NCBI GenBank assembly: GCA_020344755.1
Contig: CP070829.1
Coordinates: forward strand, 855,379 to 908,953
Direction of reading: 5' to 3'
Origin: Gemmatimonadales bacterium
Lineage (GTDB): Bacteria; Gemmatimonadota; Gemmatimonadetes; Longimicrobiales; Gaopeijiaceae
DNA: 53,575 nt
This document shows positions 33,744 through 43,770 of this stretch, piece after piece. The notes under the pieces are model-generated. The model saw only the letters and a program-made list of their open reading frames with translations, did no database searches and was not told the DNA's origin. Both the position numbers and the translations under genes were made by a program. How positions within the stretch are numbered: the stretch's first letter is position 1; every line of letters begins with the position of its first letter.

Positions 33744-34832
33744 TTGACCGAAGATTCGATCCACCCCCTGCGAGACGACGGAGTGCTCGAGGCCCCACCG
33801 GCCGACGCCGGATCCAGCGCCGTCCGCATCGAGACGGAGGATCAGGTGGCGCTCGCCGATCGCATGAAGGCGGGCCGCGAGGCCATCCTCTCCGAGCTCC
33901 GGAAACGGATCATCGGACAGGAGGAGGTCGTGGAGCAGGTGCTCCTATCGCTGTTCGTGGGCGGGAACTCATTGCTGGTGGGGGTGCCCGGGCTGGCCAA
34001 GACCCTGCTGATTCGCACGGTGGCGGAGGTTCTGGACCTGAGCTTCTCGCGGATCCAGTTCACTCCCGACCTCATGCCCTCGGACATCACGGGAACGGAT
34101 ATCATCCAGGAAGATCCGGAGACGGGGCGGCGCCTCATGGTGTTCGAGAAGGGTCCCGTCTTCGCCAACATCGTGCTGGCGGACGAGATCAACCGCACAC
34201 CGCCCAAGACCCAGGCGGCACTCCTGGAGGCCATGCAGGAGCACCGGGTTACCGTCCAGGGAACCACCTACACCCTGGACGAGCCGTTCTACGTCTTCGC
34301 CACACAGAACCCCATCGAGCTGGAAGGGACGTACCCCCTTCCGGAAGCGCAGCTGGACCGCTTCATGTTCGAGATCGAGATCCCCCATCTCTCCGAGGAG
34401 GAGGAGTTGGAGGTGGTGCGCACCACCACCGGGATCGAGCGCGCCGAGTTCCGGCATGCGGTAACCGGGAGCGACCTCATGGCGTTCCAGGAACTGGTCC
34501 GCCGGATCCCGGCTCCGGACCCGGTCCTGCGGTACGCCGTGGGATTGGTCCGAGCGTCCCGGCCGGGTCCCGGATGCCCCGAGTTCGTCCAGAAGTGGAT
34601 CGCCTACGGAGCCAGCGTGCGTGCGGCCCAGTACCTGATCCTCGGCGCCAAGGCTCGAGCCCTGACCCTGGGGCGCTACACACCGTCCTTCGAGGACGTC
34701 CGCGCCCTGGCCCACCCGGTCCTCCGCCACCGCGTCCTCACGAACTTCCACGCCGAGTCCGAAGGCCGCACTTCGTCGGAGATGATCGACCTCCTTCTGG
34801 AGCAGATTCCCCAACCCACCTCTGGAATGTAG
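33744..34832 (+). CDS. moxR: MoxR-family AAA+ ATPase
   Basis: Cytoplasmic chaperone-like ATPase of 362 residues. Walker A is GVPGLAKT, Walker B LADEINRTPPKTQAALLEAM, and sensor 1 lies in FATQNPIELEGTYPLPEAQ; all are intact. MoxR proteins act with VWA proteins to mature or insert metals into protein complexes. It starts with TTG behind ACGGAGAATCCC. Next gene is DUF58, the usual partner. Confidence 0.94.
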   Translation: MTEDSIHPLRDDGVLEAPPADAGSSAVRIETEDQVALADRMKAGREAILSELRKRIIGQEEVVEQVLLSLFVGGNSLLVGVPGLAKTLLIRTVAEVLDLSFSRIQFTPDLMPSDITGTDIIQEDPETGRRLMVFEKGPVFANIVLADEINRTPPKTQAALLEAMQEHRVTVQGTTYTLDEPFYVFATQNPIELEGTYPLPEAQLDRFMFEIEIPHLSEEEELEVVRTTTGIERAEFRHAVTGSDLMAFQELVRRIPAPDPVLRYAVGLVRASRPGPGCPEFVQKWIAYGASVRAAQYLILGAKARALTLGRYTPSFEDVRALAHPVLRHRVLTNFHAESEGRTSSEMIDLLLEQIPQPTSGM

Positions 34833-34846
34833 AGGGAGGGCATCCC

Positions 34847-34867
34847 ATGCACTTCATCCGTCGATGA
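34847..34867 (+). other. six-codon mini-ORF overlapping the DUF58 start
   Basis: MHFIRR then stop, preceded by a strong AGGGAGGG (34833-34840), with its TGA overlapping the ATG of the DUF58 gene (ATGA at 34864-34867). The good ribosome site belongs to this mini-ORF, not to the DUF58 start. Likely a re-initiation device. Confidence 0.35.
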
Positions 34868-35787
34868 CCCACGCGCGCGCCCGCTCCACAGCTCCCGGGG
34901 CCCAGTTCCTGGATCCCCGTGTTCTGGCCCGGATCGACAACCTCGAGCTCCTGGCCCGGACCGTCGTGAACGGGTTCCTGAACGGCCTCCACCGGGCGCC
35001 ACACCTGGGTCTCTCCATGGACTTCGCGGAGCACCGTGCCTACGTGCCCGGCGACGACGTGCGCCACCTGGACTGGAAGCTCTTCGCCCGGAGCGACCGG
35101 CATTTCGTGAAGCAGTACGAGGCGGAGACCAACGCCAACGTCGTGGCTCTCCTGGACGTGTCCGCCTCCATGGGGTTCGGATCCGATCCCCATGTCACCA
35201 AGTTGGACTATGCCCGTTTCCTGACGGCGTGCATCCTGCACTTCTCCCGCGGTCAGCGGGATCGAGTGGGCCTGGTGACGTTCGACGAGGGCATCGTGGA
35301 CTTCGTTCCGCCCTCGGCCCGTAATCTGGAGCTGGCCCTCCACACACTGGCCCGGGTCCAGGCGTCCGAGCCCGGCGCTCTACGACCGTCGCTTCTGGAC
35401 GCCACGGAGCGTCTCGCCCGCCGGGGGATCGTCCTGGTGGTGTCCGACTTCTACGAGGAGCCCGACGAGGTCTTGGAGGCTCTTCGCCTGCTCAGGGGTC
35501 GGGGGCACGACGTCATTGTGTTCCACCTCCTGGACCCGGCCGAGCGAGAGCTTCCCGGCGGGGAGTCCACCACCTTCGAGGACATGGAGTCCGGGGAGGT
35601 GGTGCCGGTGGTTCCCAACCGACTGAGGTCCGCGTACCGGGAGATGGTGGAGAACCACGTGGAGACGTTGCTCGAGCGGTGCACCGCGGAGCGGATGGAT
35701 CACGTGCTCCTCGATACCTCCCAGCCCCTGGACCACGCCCTCTTCAAATACCTGACGATCCGGGAGCGGAAGGCACGGAGCCGCTGA
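34864..35787 (+). CDS. DUF58 / VWA-like protein
   Basis: A 307-residue soluble protein with the DUF58 hallmark MDFAEHRAYVPGDDVRHLDWK followed by a VWA-like core with LLDVSASMGF (metal site) and VVSDFYEE. DUF58 proteins are almost always coded next to moxR and are thought to be its substrate-recognition partner. The stop shares a base with the next start (TGATG). Confidence 0.93.
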   Translation: MTHARARSTAPGAQFLDPRVLARIDNLELLARTVVNGFLNGLHRAPHLGLSMDFAEHRAYVPGDDVRHLDWKLFARSDRHFVKQYEAETNANVVALLDVSASMGFGSDPHVTKLDYARFLTACILHFSRGQRDRVGLVTFDEGIVDFVPPSARNLELALHTLARVQASEPGALRPSLLDATERLARRGIVLVVSDFYEEPDEVLEALRLLRGRGHDVIVFHLLDPAERELPGGESTTFEDMESGEVVPVVPNRLRSAYREMVENHVETLLERCTAERMDHVLLDTSQPLDHALFKYLTIRERKARSR

Positions 35788-37925
35788 TGCCCTTCTCCCT
35801 CCTCATTCCGGCGGCGCTGGCTGGGCTCGCGGCCATCGCGATCCCCATCGTGGTCCACCTCAGACGCCGCCCTCGCTCGAAGGCGGTCCCCTTTCCGTCC
35901 ACGATGTTCCTGGAGCGGTCCCCCATCAAGTCCGAGCAGCGACGCCGGATCCACTACTGGGCCCTCCTGTCCGTCCGAGCCCTGGCGATCATGCTGGTGG
36001 TGGTTGCCTTCGCGCGTCCGTTTCTGACCGACGACTCGATCCTGGCCTCCGGAGTCGGGGGACCGACCGAGCGGGTCGTGCTCCTCGATCGTTCCTGGTC
36101 CATGGCCGCGGAGGACCGGTGGCCCGAGGCCGTGCGGGCAGTGGAAGGGGCGTTCGCGGAGGCGGGGCCCCTGGACCGGGTCTCCCTTGTGGTCTTCGAC
36201 CAGGGTGCCGAGGCGGTGGTCCGGTCCGCCCCGGATGCGGCACGGATCCGCGCCGCCTTGGACACGTTGGAACCCGGGGCCCTGGCCACCCGGTACGGCC
36301 CGGGCCTGAAGCTCGCGCAGACCATTCTGGAGGACTCGGACCTGGCAACCTACGAGGTGGTGGTGGTCTCGGACTTCCAGCGGAACGGTTGGAGTGGTGA
36401 CGAAGGCGTCACCTTCCCCGAGGGCACCCGGGTCCGTACGGCCAGCGTCGCTCCGCGGCCGTTGGACAACCACGCCCTGGCCGGGGTGAGCCTCAGCCGT
36501 GAGCGCCTGGGAGACCGTGAGCGGGTCACTCCAGCGGCCCGGATCGTCCGGTCCGGGGGCGAAGAGCCCGTGGAGGTGATGGTGACCCTGGAGCTGGATG
36601 GCCGGCAGGTTCAGAGCCTCCCGGTGACGCTCCCTCCCACGGGCGCCACCGGGGTGGTGTTCGAGCCCGTGACCGTGGCGCAGCGTCATACCCAGCTGAC
36701 CGTGGGGATCCCGGGCGACGCCCTCGCCCCCGACGACGTGTATCACCTGGTCCTCAGCCCGGGACGCGCCACCGCGGTGCATATCGCGGCGGCGGCGGCC
36801 CGGGGGACCTCCGGTGACCTCTATCTCCGCCGGGCCCTGGAGATCAGTGAGGAACAGGGCTTTCAGATCTTCGGGCGCGGGAGTGGCATCCCCGACGAGT
36901 CGGCGCTGCAGGAGCGCCAGGTGGTGATCCTGAACGACCGGCCGTTCCCCGGTGGGGTCGAGGGAGAGCGCCTCCGCCAGTGGGTACAGGAGGGCGGTGG
37001 GCTCGTGCTCGTGGCAGGGGACCGGGGACGTTGGGGGGAGGACTTCTCCGGCATCTTCCCCGGCGCCCTGGGGCCCGTCCTGGATCGGGAGGGTGCCCGG
37101 GGGGAGCGGCTGGCCGGCCTCGACTTCGACCACCCGGTCTTCGCGCCCTTCCGGGATCCACGCCAGGGGGACTTCGCCTCCGCACGCTTCTTCCGGGCCC
37201 GCAGCTACCAGGTGGAGGAGGGAGACTCCGTCCAGGTCCTGGCCCGCTTCGACGACGGGTCGGTGGCACTGGCGGAACGGCGGGTCGGCCACGGCCGCGT
37301 TCTGGTGTGGAGCTCGACCCTGGATGCATTCTGGACCGACCTGGCCCTGAAGCCGGTGTACCTGCCCTTCGTTCATGGGCTGGTTCAGTACGCATCCGGT
37401 CGGAACCCCACGGTGGAGGGCTTCACCGCCGGGCAGGTCCTGGACGTGGCGGATGCGGACGCCATGGAGTCGGCGGGACTCGGAGAGGTCGCGGAGGCCC
37501 TGACCGCATCCGAGGAGCGGGTTGCGCTCACACCCGAGGGCGGAAGCCGGGACCTGGCCGCCGGGCGATCCTTCCTGGCACTGGATCAGGCCGGGTTCTT
37601 CCAGATCCGGCCTCCGGGGCAGGACGAGGTCCGACCCGTGGCCGTGGCAGTGAACGTGGACCGGCGGGAGGCGGAGTTGGATCCGATGGACCCGGAGGAA
37701 CTGGTGGCCGCGGTGGGCGGAGCCGTGGGTCCCGGGGGCGGTGGAACGGCAGTCCAGACTGCGGAGGCACTCCGCCTGAGGAGGGAGGACCAGGAACGAA
37801 GACAGTCCCTCTGGCGTTATCTCCTGTTGGGGGCGCTGGGGCTTCTGGTCTTGGAGACCATGCTCTCGAACCGGCTAGGCCGGAAGGGACGAAAGAGAGG
37901 ACGGCATGCGCGAGCGACGAGCTAG
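35787..37925 (+). CDS. BatA-like membrane VWA protein
   Basis: A 712-residue membrane protein. It begins with the BatA N-terminal signature: a helix (LLIPAALAGLAAIAIPIVVHL), a basic RRRP loop and a second helix (about 55-75). A VWA-like domain follows (LLDRSWSMAAEDR, VVVSDFQR), then a glutamine-amidotransferase-like region (WVQEGGGLVLVAGDRG) and a last helix (YLLLGALGLLVLETML). The metal-site motif is DRSWSM. Probably the membrane platform that DUF58/MoxR acts on. Ends with a 20-base overlap into the next gene. Confidence 0.88.
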   Translation: MPFSLLIPAALAGLAAIAIPIVVHLRRRPRSKAVPFPSTMFLERSPIKSEQRRRIHYWALLSVRALAIMLVVVAFARPFLTDDSILASGVGGPTERVVLLDRSWSMAAEDRWPEAVRAVEGAFAEAGPLDRVSLVVFDQGAEAVVRSAPDAARIRAALDTLEPGALATRYGPGLKLAQTILEDSDLATYEVVVVSDFQRNGWSGDEGVTFPEGTRVRTASVAPRPLDNHALAGVSLSRERLGDRERVTPAARIVRSGGEEPVEVMVTLELDGRQVQSLPVTLPPTGATGVVFEPVTVAQRHTQLTVGIPGDALAPDDVYHLVLSPGRATAVHIAAAAARGTSGDLYLRRALEISEEQGFQIFGRGSGIPDESALQERQVVILNDRPFPGGVEGERLRQWVQEGGGLVLVAGDRGRWGEDFSGIFPGALGPVLDREGARGERLAGLDFDHPVFAPFRDPRQGDFASARFFRARSYQVEEGDSVQVLARFDDGSVALAERRVGHGRVLVWSSTLDAFWTDLALKPVYLPFVHGLVQYASGRNPTVEGFTAGQVLDVADADAMESAGLGEVAEALTASEERVALTPEGGSRDLAAGRSFLALDQAGFFQIRPPGQDEVRPVAVAVNVDRREAELDPMDPEELVAAVGGAVGPGGGGTAVQTAEALRLRREDQERRQSLWRYLLLGALGLLVLETMLSNRLGRKGRKRGRHARATS

Positions 37926-40900
37926 GTCCAGGGGAAGCCGGGAGCGGCTTCAGTCGGTCATCCGGTCGGTGCGCCGTCGCTGGCGCACCCGGCACCTCCT
38001 CCGTGGGGGAGCCCTGGTCATGGCAGCGGTCCTTGCCGCGCTCCTGGTCTCCGTCGCGGGACTCGAGGCCGCACGCTTCTCCCCTGGCGCGGTCATCGCA
38101 TTCCGATGGATGGCCTGGGGCGGAGTGGCGGTGATGTTCGGCCTCTTCGTGGTGCGCCCCCTCCTGCGCAGGGTCAGCGACGAGCAGGTGGCGCTGTACC
38201 TGGAGGAGCACGAGCCAACCCTGGGCGCTTCGGTCCTGGGCGCAGTGGAGGCCCAACGCCAGGCAGGCGACGCTCTCTCTCCCGCGCTCCTGGATGAGCT
38301 GGTCCGGCGGGCGGTGGAACGGACCCGCGCCGTGGAGGACGGCCGGCGCATCGAGCAGTCCGGGCTCTACAGGGCCTCCGGCGCTCTGGTGGGCCTGACA
38401 CTGGCCACCCTGGTCCTCCTCCTCTTCGGGCCTCTGGGATTCCGGCAGGGGGCCACGGCCCTCCTCCCGAACCGGGATGCCTCGGAGGTGAACCCGTACG
38501 CGATCCTCGTCGCTCCGGGTGACCTGACCGTGGCAAGAGGCTCGGACCAGTTCATCGAGGCGGAGTTGCTCGGATTCACCTCCCAGGAGGTGTCTCTCTT
38601 CACTCGAGCGGACCGGAGCGAATCCCCTCTGCGTCTGACCATGATCCCCAAGGCCGACGGGAGCGGTTTCGAAGTACTCCTGGTGGGACTCGACGAGGCC
38701 CTGGAGTACTTCGTCGAGTCGGACGGCATCCGGTCGGCCACCTACCGCATCGAGGTGGTGGAGCTTCCCTATGTGGACCGGATGGACCACCTGTATCGCT
38801 TCCCCGCCTTCACCGGGCTACCGGCCCGGGAGGTGGAGGGGGCGGGCGACATTGCGGTCCTGGCCGGGACCCGGGTTCGGATCACGGTCCATCCCACCCT
38901 CGGTACGCCTGGTGGCCGACTCCTGGTGGACGGGGCCGAGCCCGCCGAGCTGGAGCTCCTGGAGGACGGAACGCTCACCGCCGAGTTCACGGTGGCTCGG
39001 CGAGGCTTCTACAGCATCGAGCTCGCCCTCCGGGACGGCACGCTGGTGGACGGGTCGCCCGAGTACACCATCGACCTGCTTACCGACGCAGCCCCCACCA
39101 TCGACATCACCCGACCAGGCCGGGATACCCCCGTTTCCCCCATCGAGGAGGTCTACGTCGAGGCGGAGGCCGTGGACGACTACGGCATTCAGGAGGTCGT
39201 CCTGGCGTATTCGGTGAACGGCGGCCCGGAGGACTCCCTCTCCTTGTACTCCGCCCCGGGCCAGGCGCTCGGCTCGGTCACCGCGGGACACACCTTCTAC
39301 CTCGAGGACTTCGAGGTGGAGCCGGGAGACCTGGTGTCCTACTACGCCTTCACCCGGGACCGGCGGCAAGGCCCCGGGGAGATCGTGGTCAGCGATATCT
39401 ACTTCCTGAACGTTCAACCCTTCCGTCGCGACTTCCGGCAGGCCGAGCAACAGGGTGGTGGTGGCGCGGGGGGCATGGGCGGGGGGATGGAGGAGTCGCT
39501 GAGCGAGCTCCAGAAGCAGGTGGTCGCCGCCACCTTCAACCTGACCCGGGACCGGGAACGCTATGGAGAAGACGAGTACGCCGAGAGCGTCACGGCGGTG
39601 GCGCTGGCACAGGGTCGGGTGAAGGACCAGGTGACCACGCTGGCGGAACGGATGACGAACCGGGGACTCACGGCCGCGGAGGACCGCTTCCGTGAGATCG
39701 CCGAGATGCTCCCGGAGGCCATCGCTGCCATGGAGGAGGCGGAAGCCCGGCTCCGAGCCATGACGCCCCGCGAGGCCCTCGGCCCGGAGCAGCAGGCGCT
39801 TCGGGTGATCCAGAAGGCCGAGGAGACCTACGAGCGGTACGTGGGTCAACAGCAGCAGGGAGGGGGAGGAGGCGCCGGCGGAGCCAACGCCGAGGACCTG
39901 GCGGATCTCTTCGAACTGGAGCTGGACCAGCTTCAGAACCAGTACGAGACGGTGCAGCGCGGTGAGCGCCAGCAGGCCAACGAGGAGGTGGATGAGCTCC
40001 TGGAGCGGCTTGAAGAGCTCGCCCGCCGCCAGCAGCAGGAAGCGGAGCGGCAGAGGGCTCGGGCTGGACAGCCCCAGGGTGGTGGGTCCGCGGGCGGAGG
40101 TGCGTCCGCCCAATCACAGCGTGAGCTGGCGGACCAGGCCGAGGAAACGGCGCGGCAGCTGCAGCGCCTGGCCCGGGATACCGGGGACCGGGAGCTGGCC
40201 GAGACGGCCCGCCAGCTCCAGGAGGCCGCCGACGCCATGCGTCGGGCCGCGGCCAATGCCGGCAGCTCGGGCTCGGCGGAGGCGGAGCGAGCCCTGGACC
40301 GGCTGCAGGAGGCCCAGCGCCGGCTCCAGCAGGATCGGGAGACCCGCCTGGAGGAGGACGTGCAGGGAGCGTTGGACCGCGTCCGGGAACTCCAGGACCG
40401 GCAGTCGGACATCCAGGAACGACTGGACAACCTCCCGGCCGAGGCGGGAGCCCGACGGGAGGAGATCCGCGACATGGTGGAGGAGAAGGGGGAGATGGCC
40501 GGAGAGACGGCCCAGCTGCGCCAGGACCTCACCCGCCTCTCCCAGGAGGCCCAGACCCGGGACCCGGAGACGGCCAGGGAGCTCCGTGAGGCCGCCGATC
40601 TCATCGATGCCGAGAGCATCACCCAGAAGATCCAGTACTCCCGGGGAGTGATCGAGATGCGGGATCCGGAGTTCGCCCGCATTGGGGAAGTGGAGATCCA
40701 GGACAACCTGGAGGAGCTCGGCGAGGCCCTCCAGGACGCCACCGAAGCGGCCGGCCGCCTGGCGGGACGCGAGGGACTGGAGGAGTCGCTCGAGGAGGCC
40801 CGTGCACTCCAGGATCGGGTCGCCTCCCTCAATCGGCGGCTGGCCGACCGCACCGGCGCGGGAGAGGAGGGCCTCCAGGGCGGTCCGGATGACGCCGCAA

Positions 40901-41478
40901 GAACCGATGAAGGTTCGCCGGAGACCGGAGGCCAGCTCGGTGAGGCCGGTGATCGCCGCGAGGGCCAGGGCCAGCGAGGCCAGCCCGGCCAGGAGGGAGG
41001 TCGAGAGCCGGGACAACGGCAGGCTGGAGGCGGCGGAGAGCGCGGCGGCGCCGACCCGGGGAATCCCCAAGGGGGCCAGAGCCTCGCAGGTGGGGCGGTC
41101 CGTGGTGGTTCCCGGACGGCCCTCTCACCGGAGGAGATCCGACAGTTCCAGCGGGAGTTGCAGGAGCGCCTGCAGGATGCCACCGCCCTCAGGGATGGAC
41201 TTCGCGAGCAAGGTCGGGACGCGGGAGACGTGGAAGCGGCCATGCGAGCCATGGAGCGCCTGCAGGATCCACGGGTCTTCGAAGACCTGCCGCAGGTCGC
41301 CCTGCTCCAGGAGGCCATCCGCGAGAGCCTGGGCCGACTCGAGTTCAGCCTGCGACGGGAAGTCCGGGGTGACGCAGCGCCCGCGGCGCTGAGCGGAGGC
41401 GACGCAGTGCCCGAACGGTTCCGACGGTTGGTGGAGGAGTACTACCGGCAGCTGGCGCGGGAGCGCGGAGGGAACTGA
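37906..41478 (+). CDS. DUF4175-type membrane coiled-coil protein
   Basis: A 1190-residue protein with three N-terminal helices (about 33-55, 62-86 and 156-180), an extracytoplasmic beta-rich part (about 190-510), then some 500 residues of highly charged heptad-like coiled coil (LQRLARDTGDRELAETARQL and similar) broken by Gly/Gln-rich linkers. The layout matches the DUF4175 family seen at the end of MoxR/BatA clusters. Likely a periplasmic scaffold. The start lies inside batA behind GAGAGGACGGC. The coiled coil makes other ORFs in this stretch spurious. The 105 bases after it show no clear terminator. Confidence 0.85.
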   Translation: MRERRARSRGSRERLQSVIRSVRRRWRTRHLLRGGALVMAAVLAALLVSVAGLEAARFSPGAVIAFRWMAWGGVAVMFGLFVVRPLLRRVSDEQVALYLEEHEPTLGASVLGAVEAQRQAGDALSPALLDELVRRAVERTRAVEDGRRIEQSGLYRASGALVGLTLATLVLLLFGPLGFRQGATALLPNRDASEVNPYAILVAPGDLTVARGSDQFIEAELLGFTSQEVSLFTRADRSESPLRLTMIPKADGSGFEVLLVGLDEALEYFVESDGIRSATYRIEVVELPYVDRMDHLYRFPAFTGLPAREVEGAGDIAVLAGTRVRITVHPTLGTPGGRLLVDGAEPAELELLEDGTLTAEFTVARRGFYSIELALRDGTLVDGSPEYTIDLLTDAAPTIDITRPGRDTPVSPIEEVYVEAEAVDDYGIQEVVLAYSVNGGPEDSLSLYSAPGQALGSVTAGHTFYLEDFEVEPGDLVSYYAFTRDRRQGPGEIVVSDIYFLNVQPFRRDFRQAEQQGGGGAGGMGGGMEESLSELQKQVVAATFNLTRDRERYGEDEYAESVTAVALAQGRVKDQVTTLAERMTNRGLTAAEDRFREIAEMLPEAIAAMEEAEARLRAMTPREALGPEQQALRVIQKAEETYERYVGQQQQGGGGGAGGANAEDLADLFELELDQLQNQYETVQRGERQQANEEVDELLERLEELARRQQQEAERQRARAGQPQGGGSAGGGASAQSQRELADQAEETARQLQRLARDTGDRELAETARQLQEAADAMRRAAANAGSSGSAEAERALDRLQEAQRRLQQDRETRLEEDVQGALDRVRELQDRQSDIQERLDNLPAEAGARREEIRDMVEEKGEMAGETAQLRQDLTRLSQEAQTRDPETARELREAADLIDAESITQKIQYSRGVIEMRDPEFARIGEVEIQDNLEELGEALQDATEAAGRLAGREGLEESLEEARALQDRVASLNRRLADRTGAGEEGLQGGPDDAARTDEGSPETGGQLGEAGDRREGQGQRGQPGQEGGREPGQRQAGGGGERGGADPGNPQGGQSLAGGAVRGGSRTALSPEEIRQFQRELQERLQDATALRDGLREQGRDAGDVEAAMRAMERLQDPRVFEDLPQVALLQEAIRESLGRLEFSLRREVRGDAAPAALSGGDAVPERFRRLVEEYYRQLARERGGN

Positions 41479-41583
41479 GGGGCCGGGGGGGGCGGAACGT
41501 CGGAGTGGGTCCGATCCCGATTGAGCTTCCCAGCGCCGCCAGAACCCCGCGCCACCGAGGCGAGCCCCGGTCCACCTTCTCGT

Positions 41584-41886
41584 CTAGGACGGGAGCCGAA
41601 TCTCCGGCTCCTCGGGGAAGGGCCGGTACAACACTACGGTCCGGCCGATGGTCTGCGGAACGTGCACACCCGCCAGTGCGGTCGCGATGGCGGCTCCAGT
41701 GGTCCGGGCGTCGTCCGGAGCCCCCTCCAGCACCTTCACCTTGAGGAGCTCGCGGGTGCTCAGCGCCTCGGCGATGGCGTCCAGCACCGCAGGCGTCACA
41801 CCTCCTGCACCCACCTGAAGGACGGGCTTCAGGTGATGGGCCAAACCTCGGAGGAAGGCACGTTGCTTCGACGTGAGTTCCGGCAT
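41584..41886 (-). CDS. yhbY: YhbY-family CRM-domain RNA-binding protein
   Basis: The 100-residue protein is the single CRM (KH-like) domain: LTSKQRAFLRGLAHHLKPVL, VGAGGVTPAVLDAI, ELLKVKVLEGAP and IGRTVVLYRP, with the GxxG-like VGAGG loop. In E. coli YhbY associates with pre-50S ribosomal particles. Normal length. It is convergent with the Bat-like operon and divergent from the acetyltransferase; the 202 bases to 42088 hold no gene that I can see. Confidence 0.92.
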   Translation of the reverse strand: MPELTSKQRAFLRGLAHHLKPVLQVGAGGVTPAVLDAIAEALSTRELLKVKVLEGAPDDARTTGAAIATALAGVHVPQTIGRTVVLYRPFPEEPEIRLPS

Positions 41887-42088
41887 GACCTGAACCTAAC
41901 TCGCTCCCTTGCGTCCTTGCACCATCCCGGGGCCAAGGCGCATTCATGGGCCCGCCGGTTCCGGGCCACTCGTGGCGAGCATCACGTCCGGTGGCTGACA
42001 CCTCCGTGAGGCTCCGCCGGTCCCTGCCTCCACCTCGCCTCCACCACCCGGGTTTCCATCCCGCCATGCCTCCTTCGTCCTGCCCCCC

Positions 42089-42940
42089 ATGAAATGTGTC
42101 CTCCATCCCAGTGCTTCCGCTTTCCTGGACCGCACCCTTCCTTGGCTCCTGGAGCACGAGGCGGAGCACAACCTGATCCTGGGAATCGCCTTGAGCCGAA
42201 GGGAGGGCGACCCAACGGGGAGCGGACCGGCCTGGTTCGCCACCCTGGAGGAGGAAGACGCGGTCGTGGGTGCGGCCTTCCGGACTTCCCCCCACATGAT
42301 CGGACTCACCGGCATGCCCCGCGGGGCCCTCCCGGCGCTGTGTGAAGCGGCCCGGCGGGACTTCTCGAGCCTTCCGGGAGTCGTGGGTCCCACCGCGCCA
42401 GCGGAACGATTCGCCAGCCTCTGGTGCGCCGGTGATGTGCTTCGCCCCCGGGTCCAGATGCGGATGGGGATCTATGCCCTACGGAACTTGGTGGAGCCGT
42501 GGCGCGAAACCGCCGGCCACATGCGCCCCGCCCGGGAGGGGGACCGGGACCTGCTCGTCCGGTGGATGAAGGGGTTCGAGCGGGACACCGGGATCTACTC
42601 CGCGGGAGCCGCGAGCACGGTGGATCGGCTCCTTGCCGCCAACGGGATCCACCTGTGGGAGGTGAATGGACGCGCGGTCTCCATGGCGGGGATCTCCGGG
42701 GTCACCCCGAACGGCGCACGGGTGGGATACGTGTACACGCCGCCGGAACTCCGCGGCTCCGGTTTCGCAGCCGCCGTCACCGCGGGTCTGACCCGGAACC
42801 TCCTGGATCGCGGATACCGCTTCTGCTTCCTCTACACCGACCTCTCCGATCCCATCTCCAACGGGATCTACCTCCGCCTGGGGTACGAGCAGGTCTCGAC
42901 GGCGACCTCCATCCTCTTCGAGCCCGAAGGCGGAGGATGA
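42089..42940 (+). CDS. GNAT-family N-acetyltransferase
   Basis: A 283-residue protein with a C-terminal GNAT domain: acetyl-CoA loop region VYTPPELRGSGFAAAVTAGL (R/Q-x-x-G-x-G/A type) and the closing segment NGIYLRLGYEQV. The N-terminal 130 residues form a second, GNAT-like half. Substrate unknown. No strong ribosome site precedes the ATG, so the exact start is uncertain. Confidence 0.88.
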   Translation: MKCVLHPSASAFLDRTLPWLLEHEAEHNLILGIALSRREGDPTGSGPAWFATLEEEDAVVGAAFRTSPHMIGLTGMPRGALPALCEAARRDFSSLPGVVGPTAPAERFASLWCAGDVLRPRVQMRMGIYALRNLVEPWRETAGHMRPAREGDRDLLVRWMKGFERDTGIYSAGAASTVDRLLAANGIHLWEVNGRAVSMAGISGVTPNGARVGYVYTPPELRGSGFAAAVTAGLTRNLLDRGYRFCFLYTDLSDPISNGIYLRLGYEQVSTATSILFEPEGGG

Positions 42941-43005
42941 CAAGAGTATTGCGCTCGGCGCCTGATGCAGCCACGCTACAGGCCCCACCTTGTTGAGGTC
43001 GCAGC

Positions 43006-43770
43006 ATGTTCGACAGCGATACGATTCTCTGGACTGCCCTGGCCGTCTGGGGTGGAGCCTCGGCGGCGTTCGGTTTCAGCCGCGTGCGGCTCCATCTCAC
43101 GACACTGCCTGCACATGGCCGGGCACAGGAAGCGTGGCGACGAGCACGGGTGTCGTTGACTACCTTCGCCCTCGGTCTGCTGATGTGTGGAGTCGGCTTC
43201 GGCGGAATCCTCGGTGTTGCGTACACGCCACAGTTCAGCTTCGGCGAGGTGGAGGTGGAGGTGGAGCCCGTCGCTCTTCCTCGATACAGCGCGAGCACGC
43301 GGGACTGGGTATCCCCCACGGAGCCTTCGGAAGGGGACGAGCCCTCCGACGCGGCCCGCGACTCCGCCGGGCCGGAGGATCCGGACCCCACTTCTCCCGA
43401 GGCCCCGGATCCGGGGCCCGGCCCGGCGGAGGGTGAGGAGGAGACCCGGGCCTTCCCGCTCGCCTTCGTGGACGTGGCAGAGGCCGCGACGGTGGCGGAG
43501 CCTTCCGATGGGACTCCTCCGGTCTTCGGGGTGCGGATCGGCGTCTTCGGCAATCCGGACAATGCGAACAACTCGGTACGGTTGCTTCGGGAAGGCGGAT
43601 ACTCGCCGTTGGCCGTCCGGCGCACGGGCGCTTCGGGCAACCACCTCTACTTCGTGTACGCCGGCACCTATGCGAGCCGGGATGAAGCCCAGCAGGTGGC
43701 CCGCGACCTTCGTGAGCGCGGTGGAGAGCCCGTGGTGATCGAGATCGTGGTCCCGAGACCGGAATCTTGA
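43006..43770 (+). CDS. SPOR-domain membrane protein
   Basis: A 254-residue protein with two N-terminal helices (about 6-26 and 50-72), a Pro/Asp/Glu-rich linker of about 70 residues, and a C-terminal SPOR domain (VFGVRIGVFGNPDNANNSVR, YFVYAGTYASRDEAQQVARD). SPOR domains bind denuded peptidoglycan at division sites. The stop shares a base with the transporter start (TGATG), a coupling whose logic is unclear. Confidence 0.85.
   Translation: MFDSDTILWTALAVWGGASAAFGFSRVRLHLTTLPAHGRAQEAWRRARVSLTTFALGLLMCGVGFGGILGVAYTPQFSFGEVEVEVEPVALPRYSASTRDWVSPTEPSEGDEPSDAARDSAGPEDPDPTSPEAPDPGPGPAEGEEETRAFPLAFVDVAEAATVAEPSDGTPPVFGVRIGVFGNPDNANNSVRLLREGGYSPLAVRRTGASGNHLYFVYAGTYASRDEAQQVARDLRERGGEPVVIEIVVPRPES

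Noticed and set aside
37906..41478. Repeated Gly/Gln and Glu-rich codons as a DNA repeat array
   Set aside because: The repetition is at the level of coiled-coil heptads and linkers in the protein; no exact DNA repeat unit is maintained.
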